In this document: positions 33,995 to 42,739 of the stretch, one piece after another
Numbering within the stretch: position 1 is the stretch's first letter
Layout: every line of letters begins with the position of its first letter
Assembly (NCBI GenBank): GCA_050485685.1
Contig: JBJHBW010000012.1
Location: 1-64,000 of the forward strand
Length of the DNA stretch: 64,000 nt
Origin: JBJHBP01 sp050485685
Lineage (GTDB): Bacteria > Pseudomonadota > Gammaproteobacteria > Steroidobacterales > Rariloculaceae
Reading direction: 5' to 3'
Translations under genes and position numbers: made by a program
The notes under the pieces: model-generated
The model's database searches: none
Told to the model about the DNA's origin: nothing
What the model saw: the letters and a program-made list of their open reading frames with translations, nothing else

Positions 33995-34810
33995 GTGACC
34001 TTTGAGTGGCTGATCGGGACACTGGGCGTCGTCATCGCGCTGTTCCTGTTCAATGCGATACACATTCTGCAGGAGTACGAGCGTGGCGCGGTCTTTCTGC
34101 TGGGTCGCTTCTGGAAGGTGAAGGGCCCGGGGCTGGTCATCATCGTCCCCGGCATTCAGACCATGGTGCTTGTGGACCTTCGCATCAGGGTCATGGATGT
34201 GCCCCGCCAGCATGTCATCTCCCGCGATAACGTGTCGGTCGCGGTCAGCGCCGTCGTCTATTTCCGCGTGGTCGATCCGCAGAGGGCGGTCATACAGGTG
34301 GAGAACTTCACGGCGGCAACCAGCGAGCTTGCACAGACCACGCTGCGCTCCGTGCTCGGCAAGAACACACTCGACGATATGCTCGGTGAGCGCGACAAGC
34401 TCAACGATGCGATACAGCGGATTCTCGACGATGTGACGGAAGCCTGGGGTGTGAAGGTGGCGAACGTCGAGATCAAGAACGTGGATCTGGACGCAAAGAT
34501 GATTCGCGCCATCGCGGCACAGGCCGAGGCGGAGCGTGACCGGCGAGCCAAGGTCATTCACTCGGAAGGCGAGCTGCAGGCGTCGCGAAGGCTCGTGGAT
34601 GCCGCGAAAGTGCTGTCGCTGCAGCCGTCGTCGATTCAGCTGCGCTATCTGGACAGTCTCAGACAGATTTCATCGCAGGGAAACACGCGCGCCATCGTGT
34701 TTCCGTTCCCTGTCGACGCGCTGGAGCCGCTGATGCGCAGGCTCAGCCGCGGTGCCGCCAAGCGCAGCACCGCGGCGGGCCGTCAGCAACCCGATCAGAA
34801 GATTCCGTAA
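33995..34810 (+). CDS. Slipin / stomatin-like SPFH membrane protein
   Basis: 271 residues. One N-terminal membrane segment (about 3-22, LIGTLGVVIALFLFNAIHIL), then the SPFH/band-7 domain with YERGAVFLLGRFWKVKGPGL and the coiled C-terminal part (AIAAQAEAERDRRAKVIHSE). Slipins form oligomeric membrane microdomain scaffolds. The usual partner NfeD is not adjacent. The GTG start is used, with GGAG upstream. The gene's last 16 bases overlap the convergent gene at 34795. Confidence 0.9.
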   Translation: MTFEWLIGTLGVVIALFLFNAIHILQEYERGAVFLLGRFWKVKGPGLVIIVPGIQTMVLVDLRIRVMDVPRQHVISRDNVSVAVSAVVYFRVVDPQRAVIQVENFTAATSELAQTTLRSVLGKNTLDDMLGERDKLNDAIQRILDDVTEAWGVKVANVEIKNVDLDAKMIRAIAAQAEAERDRRAKVIHSEGELQASRRLVDAAKVLSLQPSSIQLRYLDSLRQISSQGNTRAIVFPFPVDALEPLMRRLSRGAAKRSTAAGRQQPDQKIP

Positions 34811-35451
34811 TCGCGAATGTCGTCGAAGTAGCCGGTGACAGTCAATGTGATTTCGACCGGGAACTCGTTGTAATTCAGCCAGTACCAGCCGTGCTCGCCA
34901 TCGAAGGGTGCGACCAGCGAACCATGGGCGGCGGAAATCTCCTCCGCTTCCTGATACCGGACCCAGAAATCGTCGCCCAGCGCGGGATCATGGCCGTGGT
35001 AATCGACGTATATGGTGCCCCTGTCCAGCTCCCATGAGTAAGTGATGACTTTCGCAGCGCGCATGACCGTCTTGACCTCGGTCTGGGATTCGGCGGGGAT
35101 GGTGATGCGCAGCGTTTCGGTGCGCGGCTGCTGCTGCTCCAGCTGGTGAACGGCCGGATTCGGCAGTGGCGCCGGTTCGCCGGCATCCGGCAGCTCGATT
35201 TCACGGATGCGCTCGTTGCCGCCGATCACGTCGGCGATCTGTATGGTGCGTCCGGCGGGTTCGCTGAGCGCAGTAAGCCCCAGTGCGCCACCGACACCGG
35301 TGGGGTCTACGCCGTATTCGGACGGCAGGATGACAACGACCAGTACGATCAGCGCTATGGCAAGTGCCGTTGCGACGCCCCAGGCCACTTTTCGGCCGCC
35401 GTTCCCGCCGGATTTTACAGGTGCGGTATTTCTATCAGGCTGTTCCGACAT
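34795..35451 (-). CDS. Single-pass membrane-anchored protein of unknown function
   Basis: 218 residues with one membrane segment (about 22-43, VAWGVATALAIALIVLVVVI) and a periplasmic domain with LPSEYGVDPTGVGGALGLTAL directly after the helix. The remainder has a beta-rich character (TLRITIPAESQTEVKTVM, GWYWLNYNEFPVEITLTVTG). I recall similar proteins annotated only as transmembrane anchor proteins. It is convergent with the slipin gene and overlaps it by 16 bp. No catalytic motif. Confidence 0.7.
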   Translation of the reverse strand: MSEQPDRNTAPVKSGGNGGRKVAWGVATALAIALIVLVVVILPSEYGVDPTGVGGALGLTALSEPAGRTIQIADVIGGNERIREIELPDAGEPAPLPNPAVHQLEQQQPRTETLRITIPAESQTEVKTVMRAAKVITYSWELDRGTIYVDYHGHDPALGDDFWVRYQEAEEISAAHGSLVAPFDGEHGWYWLNYNEFPVEITLTVTGYFDDIRDYGIF

Positions 35452-35644
35452 CGTCTCGATCCTGTGTTGGCTGATGGCCCAGTGTACTCAAGTCTGGCAC
35501 CGGTCGGCTATTCGCCTGTGACCGTCGTAGCACCATTTCACCGCTGCCACCCGGTCACAGGCGTATACGGTCGCGCTGCGGGCGGGGCGTCATACGTGTA
35601 TTCTTCACCCTTCCGGATCAGATCACGAAATCGAGGAAAACAAG

Positions 35645-36601
35645 ATGGCTGAGAACAAGATTATCGCCGTACTGGGTGCCACCGGCTCGCAGGGTGGCGG
35701 TCTGTCACGAGCGATTCTGGCCGACAGCGGGGGAGGCTTTTCCTGTCGTGCCATTTCACGTGATCCTGGCAAGGACCAGGCCAAAGCTCTGGCCGGTCAC
35801 GGCGCGGAAGTGGTACAGGCCGACATCGATGATGTGGAAAGTCTGAAGAAAGCGTTCGCCGGCGCGCACGGGGTTTACGCGGTGACGAACTTCTGGGAAC
35901 ACTTTTCCGGCGACAAGGAGAAGGCACAGGCGAAGAACATTGCCGACGCCGCGAAAGCGGCCGGCGTGAAGCATGTGATCTGGTCGACTTTGGAAGACAC
36001 ACGCGAACTGATGGCTGCGGATGACAAGCGCATGCCCTACCTTCAGGAGAAGTATCGTGTGCCGCACTTCGATGCCAAGGCCGAGGCTGATGCGTATTTC
36101 TCGGGCCTGCCGGTGACCCGTCTGGTCACGTCTTTCTACTGGGACAACCTTTACATGTTCGGTCTTTGCCCGAAGAAGGGCGAGGATGGCAAGTACGCGT
36201 GGGCGCTGCCCATGGGTGACGCGAAGCTCGCCGGCATTGCGGCCGGTGACATCGGCAAGGTCGCTTACGGAATCTTCAAGGGCGGCGATGGGCACATCGG
36301 TGCTACCGTCGGTATCGCTGGCGAGTTCCTGACCGTCAGGCAGATGAGCGACGTACTTGGGCGAGTGCTCGGGATCGGAGAAGTGGTCTACCACGCGGTC
36401 GATGCCGATACCTATCGCGGCTTCGGTTTTCCGGGTGCGGACGAACTGGGCAACATGTTCCAGGTCTATCGCGACTTCGAGCGCGAAGTGCTGGCTGCGC
36501 GAAGTGTGGACACGGCCCGCAGGCTGAATCCCGCACTGCAGACCTTCGAGCAGTTCGTCGCCGACAAGAAAGACGCGATTCTCGGGGCCATGAACTCCTG
36601 A
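35645..36601 (+). CDS. NmrA-family NAD(P)-binding protein
   Basis: 318 residues. It starts with a Rossmann motif IAVLGATGSQGGGLSRAIL (GxxGxxG) and has the NmrA-like sequence VYAVTNFWEHFSGDKEKAQA. NmrA-type proteins are atypical short-chain dehydrogenases that bind NAD(P) but often lack the Tyr-x3-Lys catalytic pair; I see no clear YxxxK. The C-terminal half has a typical PTS-type VTRLVTSFYWDNL. Isolated gene; role unknown. Confidence 0.85.
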   Translation: MAENKIIAVLGATGSQGGGLSRAILADSGGGFSCRAISRDPGKDQAKALAGHGAEVVQADIDDVESLKKAFAGAHGVYAVTNFWEHFSGDKEKAQAKNIADAAKAAGVKHVIWSTLEDTRELMAADDKRMPYLQEKYRVPHFDAKAEADAYFSGLPVTRLVTSFYWDNLYMFGLCPKKGEDGKYAWALPMGDAKLAGIAAGDIGKVAYGIFKGGDGHIGATVGIAGEFLTVRQMSDVLGRVLGIGEVVYHAVDADTYRGFGFPGADELGNMFQVYRDFEREVLAARSVDTARRLNPALQTFEQFVADKKDAILGAMNS

Positions 36602-36619
36602 CATGTCGTTTTGTCGCCT

Positions 36620-36645
36620 CTGGCCGCGCCGGGGTGCGCGGCCAG
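36620..36645. terminator. Hairpin after the NmrA-family gene
   Basis: CTGGCCGCGC-CGGGGT-GCGCGGCCAG is a perfect 10-bp GC stem with a 6-nt loop, 18 bp after the stop. There is no T-run, so it may be a weak or factor-dependent terminator for the two convergent genes. Confidence 0.4.
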
Positions 36646-36712
36646 GGCGCGACAGGCTCGCGCACGAACCCGTCACTCTCGAATGCCTTAAGCGTTAAGG
36701 CTATCGTTTCGG

Positions 36713-37819
36713 TCAATCCTGCCGCGTCGGTGCCACACCCCGTTCCGCGAAGGCCATCGCAAGTTTCTCAATGACGTCTTCGGTTGAGATCAGATTCATC
36801 GCCTCAGGATTACGAACCCGTTCGCCGAAACGCAGCGCCTCGGGTTCACAGTTGAACTCGCTGCGAACGGCATCCGGATAACGGTTCGCTACCAGGTGCA
36901 GGCTGCGGTACGGGCCGGTGCGCTGCGGGTTGGAGGTTGCGTACAGTCCCACTACCGGCGTACCCACCGCTGTCGCCATATGAGCGGGACCGGAATCCGG
37001 GCACAGCAGCACTGTGGCCTGCTCAAGCACTGCCAGCAGTTCCTTCAGATCTGTTTTTCCGATCAGGTCGACAGGCCGGCAGGTGCTGTGACGCGCTATG
37101 GCCGCAGCATATTCGGCCTCCAGGGCAGTTCTGCCGCCGGTGAGTATCACCCGGGCGCCGTAGTGACGATGCGCATGATCGGCCACGATCGCATACCGCT
37201 GCGGATCCCAGTTCCTGTAGTTGCGCAGGCGTTGCCCGCTGCAAGGGCTGATCACCAGGGTGGGTGAACCGGCACCGATCACACTGCTCGCGAATGCCCG
37301 TGCCGGCTCCGGAAGGGGGACATCCCAGCGAGGCTGCCCGGTCGCAACACCCAGTGTGCGCGCAAACTCCAGCAGACCATCCATCACATGCTGTTCTGGA
37401 ACTGCTGGAATGCGGCAATTGGCGAACAGCCATTGATAGTCACGCGCGCGCGCGAGGTCAAAGCCCAGACGGCGTTCGGCGGACACCAGCAGGCTGGCCG
37501 TGTTGGCGCGCAGCGAGGCATGCATGTGCAGCAACACCGGGAAACGGCGTCCGCGCAGCTGAGCGCGCAGGGCCTTGAAGCCGGCCAGGCCCGCTTTCTT
37601 GTCCAGAATCAGGAATTCGACGCCTTCCAGGCCCTCGAGCAGCGCGTGTTCGGTGCGACCGATGATCCAGGTGATGCGGGTGTCCGGCCAGGCATCCTGC
37701 AGCGCGCGTACCACGGGTACCGTATGGCAGGTATCGCCGATTGCGGACAGCCGCAGCACACAGACGGAGGATGGCTGAGTTTCGAGCAGGCGCTGCATGC
37801 ATGGACTCGGGCGCGACAA
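36713..37819 (-). CDS. Glycosyltransferase family 9 (heptosyltransferase-like)
   Basis: 368 residues, GT-B fold. N-terminal VLRLSAIGDTCHTVPVVRAL and C-terminal ATVLLCPDSGPAHMATAVGTPVVGLY are the family-9 hallmarks, used by lipopolysaccharide core heptosyltransferases. It transfers a sugar from an ADP-heptose-type donor on the inner face of the cytoplasmic membrane. Start choice uncertain: ATG 37819 or a later in-frame ATG at 37798. No other LPS core genes are adjacent, so the acceptor is not known. Confidence 0.85.
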   Translation of the reverse strand: MSRPSPCMQRLLETQPSSVCVLRLSAIGDTCHTVPVVRALQDAWPDTRITWIIGRTEHALLEGLEGVEFLILDKKAGLAGFKALRAQLRGRRFPVLLHMHASLRANTASLLVSAERRLGFDLARARDYQWLFANCRIPAVPEQHVMDGLLEFARTLGVATGQPRWDVPLPEPARAFASSVIGAGSPTLVISPCSGQRLRNYRNWDPQRYAIVADHAHRHYGARVILTGGRTALEAEYAAAIARHSTCRPVDLIGKTDLKELLAVLEQATVLLCPDSGPAHMATAVGTPVVGLYATSNPQRTGPYRSLHLVANRYPDAVRSEFNCEPEALRFGERVRNPEAMNLISTEDVIEKLAMAFAERGVAPTRQD

Positions 37820-37878
37820 TGGGCGCGTATGTTACCCGGCCACGCGGTGACGCAGCCACGCGGCACGGCCGTCCGGGA

Positions 37879-38274
37879 TCAGTCGAAGTCCTCGCCTTCG
37901 AAGCCCCAGCCGAAGCCATCGGCAGGACGCAGCAGGCTGCGCATTCGTATCCTGTGTTCATCGGCATTCCGGCCGGGGTTGCCGGTGATGATCACGTGGT
38001 CGCCAGGCTGCAGTGAATCGCGGGTCACGCCCTGACCGGCCAGTACGCCCAGCCCGCCCCATTCGACGCCCCAGCGCTGCATGTCGCCGCTCTCATCCTC
38101 CGCCATCACATGCACGAACGAATGTGGATTACGGAACAGGAACTGCACCAGCGTGCCTTCTATCTGTATGGTTTTCGTCTCGTCGTAGGTTGCACTGAAG
38201 GAGTGGTGCGCGAATGCCGCGGCAGCGTACAAGGTGCCAAGTGCCGCGGTGGCGGCCAGCAGTCTGAGCTTCAT
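37879..38274 (-). CDS. Secreted DUF6152-family protein
   Basis: 131 residues with a signal peptide (about 1-22, ending AAAAFA) and then HHSFSATYDETKTIQIEGTL, the diagnostic start of DUF6152-type periplasmic proteins. These usually bind a metal or participate in copper handling, but no experimental role is known to me. The last part, NADEHRIRMRSLLRPADG, is conserved-looking. Separate from the flanking genes by 50-60 bp. Confidence 0.75.
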   Translation of the reverse strand: MKLRLLAATAALGTLYAAAAFAHHSFSATYDETKTIQIEGTLVQFLFRNPHSFVHVMAEDESGDMQRWGVEWGGLGVLAGQGVTRDSLQPGDHVIITGNPGRNADEHRIRMRSLLRPADGFGWGFEGEDFD

Positions 38275-38330
38275 GTTTCCCCCTGGATCGGCCGTTGCTT
38301 ATGGCTCTGTTCCGATTCTAGCAGCCTGCA

Positions 38331-39893
38331 TCACGCGTCGGGGCCGGCATGCAGTCGAGTGAGGTGCTCTGGTGGCAAAGGCCGGCTGACTCGGGACACC
38401 ACGACCGTCGCCAGTACCGATGCGGCACCGCCGAAAACAGAGGCAGAATAAGGGCTTGCAGCATAAAACGAGAACCATTCTCCGAATTCCTGCAGTGTGG
38501 TGCCGCGCAGCCAGTGGCCGGAAACAATTTCCGCATGGATCAGAACGAATACCACAGCGCCTGTCCAGAACCCGGCCAGCGCCCCCGCGGGGGTAACGCC
38601 CTGCCATACCGAACCCACGACCAGCGGACCCATCAGCGCGGCCACGAATCCGCCAACGCCTATCCAGATCAGCAGCACAACGTTCATATCCATGACCGCC
38701 CAGCCAAGCGCCGCGGCTCCGAGCACGGTCAGCACGGTCATGACCCGGCTGATGCGCAGCACATTGCGATCCAGCGCCTGCGTTGACAGGTGCGGGTGCA
38801 GTCGTGGCGCCACCGTGCGTCGGTAGATGTCGTTGGCAAACACCTGGGAGGTGGACACCACCAGTCCATCGGCGGTGGACATCACGGCCGCCAGGACACC
38901 GACACCCAGCAGCGCTGCCAGCCAGGCCGGGAAAAGCTGAATGAACAGTGCCGGCAGCGCGGTGTTGGCACCGCCGGGGGCGTCGAACAGGCTGTCTCCG
39001 AGCACTGCGCGAGCCGTGAAGCCGCCCAGTGTGATCACCGGCAGAATCATGCCAAAGGTGAAGGCGAGCACCAGGAACCGATTGCGTGCACGTTCGTTGT
39101 TCAATGCCCACAACTTGTTGCCCATGTGCGGCAGCAGGCCCAGCGGTATATGGGCGACGGTGACCGTGATCACGGACCAGACCGAGGCGGTGATCGGTGT
39201 CGCGGCATTGAACGGGGTCAGCAGTTCGCGGTCCGTTGCGGCGAGCCGTTCCATCAGGCTGCCGAACCCGCCCGTGCCCACGCCGAAAAAGAAAATTCCG
39301 CCGATTGCGATTGCCAGCACGACCATGAGCAGCCCCTGAGCGCCGTCGGTGAGAATGTCCGCGTGGGCGCCGCCCAGTGTCACGTAGATCAGCAGGACTA
39401 CGGCCGTGATACCCAGCGCCCATCCCTGCGACAGGCCCAGCATCATTTCGAACATGACCAGGCCCGCGACCAGTTGTCCTGCGAGATAGAACAGCAGGAT
39501 CAGCGAGAAGATCGCGGCCGAGATGCGCAGTGTTTCGGATTGATAGCGCTCGCCCAGGTATTCGGGGATGGACCTTGCACCGGTCAGGTTGCCCCCGCGG
39601 GCGATCGTGCGCTGGCAGATCATGATCCCAATGTAGATGCCGATCGGATAGCAGAACGCTATCCACAGCGTGGACATGCCATAGCTGTAGGTGAGGCCGG
39701 GCAGTCCCAGGAAGGTGGCGCCGCTGGCAGCCGTGGAAGCGAAGACCAGCGCCAGCATCAGCGGCCCGTAACTGCGTCGCGCGGTGGCAAAGTCGTCGGC
39801 GTCACTGATACGGCGGCTTCCGAGCATGCCGAAAGCGAGCATCGCGCCGATATAGGCGACCAGAAATATCCATGCCCAGGTGTAAAGTCCCAC
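38331..39893 (-). CDS. Sodium:solute symporter family transporter
   Basis: 520 residues and about 13 membrane helices. The SSS family signature is present around GARSIPEYLGERYQSETLRI and in the conserved helix IAFCYPIGIYIGIMICQRTI. Substrate cannot be inferred; closest groups carry monocarboxylates, pantothenate or proline. GTG 39893 is the start, with AGGGGGGG just upstream. A TATAAT on the reverse strand at 39950-39955 is a likely -10. It is divergent from the methyltransferase-like gene. Confidence 0.85.
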   Translation of the reverse strand: MGLYTWAWIFLVAYIGAMLAFGMLGSRRISDADDFATARRSYGPLMLALVFASTAASGATFLGLPGLTYSYGMSTLWIAFCYPIGIYIGIMICQRTIARGGNLTGARSIPEYLGERYQSETLRISAAIFSLILLFYLAGQLVAGLVMFEMMLGLSQGWALGITAVVLLIYVTLGGAHADILTDGAQGLLMVVLAIAIGGIFFFGVGTGGFGSLMERLAATDRELLTPFNAATPITASVWSVITVTVAHIPLGLLPHMGNKLWALNNERARNRFLVLAFTFGMILPVITLGGFTARAVLGDSLFDAPGGANTALPALFIQLFPAWLAALLGVGVLAAVMSTADGLVVSTSQVFANDIYRRTVAPRLHPHLSTQALDRNVLRISRVMTVLTVLGAAALGWAVMDMNVVLLIWIGVGGFVAALMGPLVVGSVWQGVTPAGALAGFWTGAVVFVLIHAEIVSGHWLRGTTLQEFGEWFSFYAASPYSASVFGGAASVLATVVVSRVSRPLPPEHLTRLHAGPDA

Positions 39894-40179
39894 GGTGCCC
39901 CCCCTCTGCAGCCTGTTGTGGTCATTGTTGGCAGTGACGCGGCGTGCGCATTATATAGAGCCTGGCTCCATATGCAGCCAGGTCACGGATCCGGGCGTAA
40001 GCGCGCCGTTGTCCTGTGGCACGATTGGTTTATGGGATTCTGCCCACTTGAGGTACCCATTTGTAGAGTGGGCAGGACCAGACTTGCATTGATCTGCCCA
40101 TCGGCGTAACGTGCGGCTGCTGCGGACTGCCGGGATGCGGCGGCCGTGGGCAGAACCGAGGGGGATCAAGAACACAATC
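39894..40179. promoter_or_regulatory. Divergent intergenic region with -10 and two hairpins
   Basis: 286 bases between the symporter and the methyltransferase-like gene. Contents: TATAAT on the reverse strand (39950-39955), probably for the symporter; CCTGGCT (39961-39967) with AGCCAGG (39976-39982); and CTGCCCACT (40040-40048) pairing perfectly with AGTGGGCAG (40067-40075). The second hairpin lies in the likely leader of the methyl-cycle cluster. I compared it by eye with known SAM/SAH riboswitch cores and do not see a match. Confidence 0.4.
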
Positions 40180-41661
40180 ATGCAGGAAGACTCGGCGAAA
40201 AACCTGCTGGCGGAGATTGAAGCTCATTGCCGGCGTAACAGGGTTGCTGAGTCCACATTCGGCCGTCAGGCCGTCAATGACGGCAAACTTTGCTCAAGGC
40301 TGCGCAGTGGCAAGAGCGTAACGCTGGAGACCGTCAACAAGATCCGCGATTACATACGCAGGCAGGATCAGTCCGGAATCGGTCCATCGACTACAGATTC
40401 TGAAGCGTCGTACACGGCAGCAGGTGATTATCAGAATAGAAAGGACACCAGCACGATGAGCGGCAAGAAAACCGGCCGGGGGGAATCGGCAGGCAAGGGC
40501 GGGTCAGGCAAGTCGGCAAACGCAGAGCGTAGCGGGCTTGTGCCTGATCGACCGTTTCGTTTCTACGACAACCGTCAGAAATATCTGGCTTTCGTCAATA
40601 CCTGCAACGAGAAGTGGAAAGTGGCAGAAAGGGCGGCCCGAGAGCTCGCGCACCTGCGGCCCTCGCCGCCGGCCCTGCGTCTGTTCGATGCGGGCATGGG
40701 TGACGCCACGGTACTCAGCCATCTGATGCGCGCAATGCACAAGCGCTTTCCGAATATACCTTTCCAGATCATCGCCAAGGAAATCAGTCTGGAAGACGTG
40801 CGCCTGTCGCTGGAGAAACTGCCCGACCGGTTCATGGAGCATCCGTCCAGCGTGATCGTGATCACCAACCTCTACTATGCCGAGGCGCCATGGCTCAGGC
40901 CCCGCGATGTGCACAATGCGGCCGCGCTGAACTGGCGGGAAGTGGCCCTGGAAGGGCACAGCGCCTACGAGTACGGCGAGCAGATGCGTTCTCTGGATCC
41001 TTTCCTGGTCGATGGCTGGCAGGTCAAATCCAGTGAAAAGACGGGGAATCCCACCTATGTGCGCCCGTCGGTGCTGGTCATCTATCGCAAGGACCACGCC
41101 TTCCTGCTTGATAACGTCATTCCCAAGCCCGGTCAGGTGGGCGGTGACTACGACCTGGTCATCGCGTCGCAGCCGTGGCGGGCGCGCATGAGTGCGGAGT
41201 TCAAGGTCCGCAAGGTGCTGGCACCGCTGGTGCGGGCACTGGGTGCCTCAGGGCGGCTGTTGGCCGTACAATCGTCGGGCGACGATCCGGCGCTGGAGCT
41301 GGTCCGGGAGATATGGCCTGACGAGGACCCGTTCAAGGTGGACCGTCACGAGCTGATCAAGACACTGCGAGACGAACTCGGACGCGACGCCCGCAACTAT
41401 AATTTCGTCACCGGTTCGGATGCCAAGGCGGTTTTTCGCTACGAGATGCATACGTTGCCGGGCGAAGTTCAGCAGAGCATCGGCACATCGACGCTGTTCG
41501 CTGCCTGGAACGCGTCCACCTACGTTGCGCAGATCGAGGATGAGCGGCTGGAGGCGGTAGCGTCTTCCGGCGAATACATGCAGGCAACGTCGAAGATTCT
41601 GCGCAAGCACAAGGGTCTCTGGTTCAACGACGAGAGCTTTGTCGTGTCGCGCAAGCAGTAA
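40180..41661 (+). CDS. Methyltransferase-like protein with N-terminal DNA-binding-like segment, unknown target
   Basis: About 493 residues. Residues 1-60 (LLAEIEAHCRRNRVAESTFG, then a short basic helix) look like a small helix-turn-helix module; 60-125 is a low-complexity Gly/Ser/Lys linker; from about 165 a class I SAM-methyltransferase-like fold starts with RLFDAGMGDATVL, a variant of motif I. VIASQPWRARMS and a late SIGTSTLFAAWNAST are distinctive. I do not recognise a characterised family. An alternative start is ATG 40456 after AAGGA, which would remove the HTH part. The location just before the MTHFR-like, metK, adenosine kinase and ahcY genes suggests it uses SAM made by the cluster. 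Confidence 0.7.
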   Translation: MQEDSAKNLLAEIEAHCRRNRVAESTFGRQAVNDGKLCSRLRSGKSVTLETVNKIRDYIRRQDQSGIGPSTTDSEASYTAAGDYQNRKDTSTMSGKKTGRGESAGKGGSGKSANAERSGLVPDRPFRFYDNRQKYLAFVNTCNEKWKVAERAARELAHLRPSPPALRLFDAGMGDATVLSHLMRAMHKRFPNIPFQIIAKEISLEDVRLSLEKLPDRFMEHPSSVIVITNLYYAEAPWLRPRDVHNAAALNWREVALEGHSAYEYGEQMRSLDPFLVDGWQVKSSEKTGNPTYVRPSVLVIYRKDHAFLLDNVIPKPGQVGGDYDLVIASQPWRARMSAEFKVRKVLAPLVRALGASGRLLAVQSSGDDPALELVREIWPDEDPFKVDRHELIKTLRDELGRDARNYNFVTGSDAKAVFRYEMHTLPGEVQQSIGTSTLFAAWNASTYVAQIEDERLEAVASSGEYMQATSKILRKHKGLWFNDESFVVSRKQ

Positions 41662-41673
41662 GGGAATGGGGAC

Positions 41674-41701
41674 GGCAGCCCGTGCTACAGATCCGGCTGC
41701 C
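41674..41701 (+). terminator. Hairpin between methyltransferase-like gene and MTHFR-like gene
   Basis: GGCAGCC and GGCTGCC form a 7-bp stem with a 14-nt loop, flanked by partly complementary AGGGA and TCCCT. No T-run follows, so it may act as a pause or mRNA stability element within the operon rather than a full terminator. Confidence 0.3.
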
Positions 41702-41743
41702 CGCTCCCTCTGAAGAAATCAAACTGAAATGAGGTAGCGTGCT

Positions 41744-42649
41744 TTGTCCAACGACAACCTGAAACAGGAAATCTCGTCCTTTCTGAAGGGCTATTCCATC
41801 GAGGCCACACCGCACGATGCGGGCAGGCTCGACTCGTTTGTCGGTGCCGTGCCCCCGGGCACCTCGGTCTATATGGCGCACCCGCCCGGGACCGAGCTGG
41901 ACGAGATCGTGGATCTGGCCGGCAGGATACAGGCGCTGGGCTTCAGCGCGGTACCGCACATCATCGCCCGCAAGCTTTCCAGTGAGGCCCAGCTCGAAGG
42001 TGCGCTCGCGCGTCTGCGTGAGCTGGGCGTCAATCAGGCGCTGTGTCTGGCCGGCGACATCTCGGTTCCCGACAACGCGTTTGACAGCAGTCTGGACGTG
42101 TTGCGTACCGGCCTGTTCAGCAAGTACGGCTTCCGCCGCGTCGGCGTGGCCGGACATCCGGAGGGCAGCAAAGCCATCGGTGACGAGCGTGTGCGTCAGT
42201 TCCTGCTCGACAAGGCGGCCCTGGCCCGGGATGTCGATTTCGAGCTGTACATCGCCACGCAGTTCGGTTTCGATCCCGATGCGCCCATTGAGTGGGAGCA
42301 GCGTACCAGTGCTGAAGGTGTGCACATGCCGGTCTGGGTGGGCATGGCAGGTCCTACCAAACTGACGCAGCTCATCAAGTTCGCCGCGTTGTGCGGCGTC
42401 GGCGCATCCGCGCGAATGCTGACCAAGCGCACAGGTGCAATGGCCGGTCTGATCACCGCCAAGGCGCCGGACGACCAGATGGTGCATATCGCCAGGCACC
42501 GGCTTGCGAATCCGGATTCCAGGCTGCGCAGCGTGCATTTCTTCGCCTTCGGCGGCGTCGCCAAGACGGCCAGATGGGCGAATGCGGTGGTCGATGGCAA
42601 TTTCGAGATGAACAGGAAGGGCGACGGCTTCAAGGTTCACGTGGAATAG
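41744..42649 (+). CDS. Methylenetetrahydrofolate reductase-like protein
   Basis: 301 residues, TIM-barrel MetF superfamily: reduces methylene-THF to methyl-THF. Key residues of E. coli MetF have plausible counterparts: Glu28 aligns with the Glu in SIEATPHD, Asp120 with the Asp in LCLAGDIS and Gln183 with the Gln in ATQFGFD. The sequence is divergent from standard MetF, and the C-terminal HFFAFGGVAKTARWANAVV is characteristic of this subgroup. TTG start with GAGG 9 nt before it; no in-frame ATG/GTG upstream. Placement before metK suggests methyl supply to methionine. Confidence 0.78.
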   Translation: MSNDNLKQEISSFLKGYSIEATPHDAGRLDSFVGAVPPGTSVYMAHPPGTELDEIVDLAGRIQALGFSAVPHIIARKLSSEAQLEGALARLRELGVNQALCLAGDISVPDNAFDSSLDVLRTGLFSKYGFRRVGVAGHPEGSKAIGDERVRQFLLDKAALARDVDFELYIATQFGFDPDAPIEWEQRTSAEGVHMPVWVGMAGPTKLTQLIKFAALCGVGASARMLTKRTGAMAGLITAKAPDDQMVHIARHRLANPDSRLRSVHFFAFGGVAKTARWANAVVDGNFEMNRKGDGFKVHVE

Positions 42650-42739
42650 GCGCGCTGCGCGCAGGGGTCCGGGGGGCGGCCGGGGGAGACCGGGGCCGCA
42701 CCAGTAACGAATCAGATTCAGAATCAGGGAATATTACCA

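Noticed and set aside
39894..40179. A SAM or SAH riboswitch in front of the methyl-cycle genes
   Set aside because: I compared with remembered riboswitch cores and could not find the conserved elements; only generic hairpins are visible.
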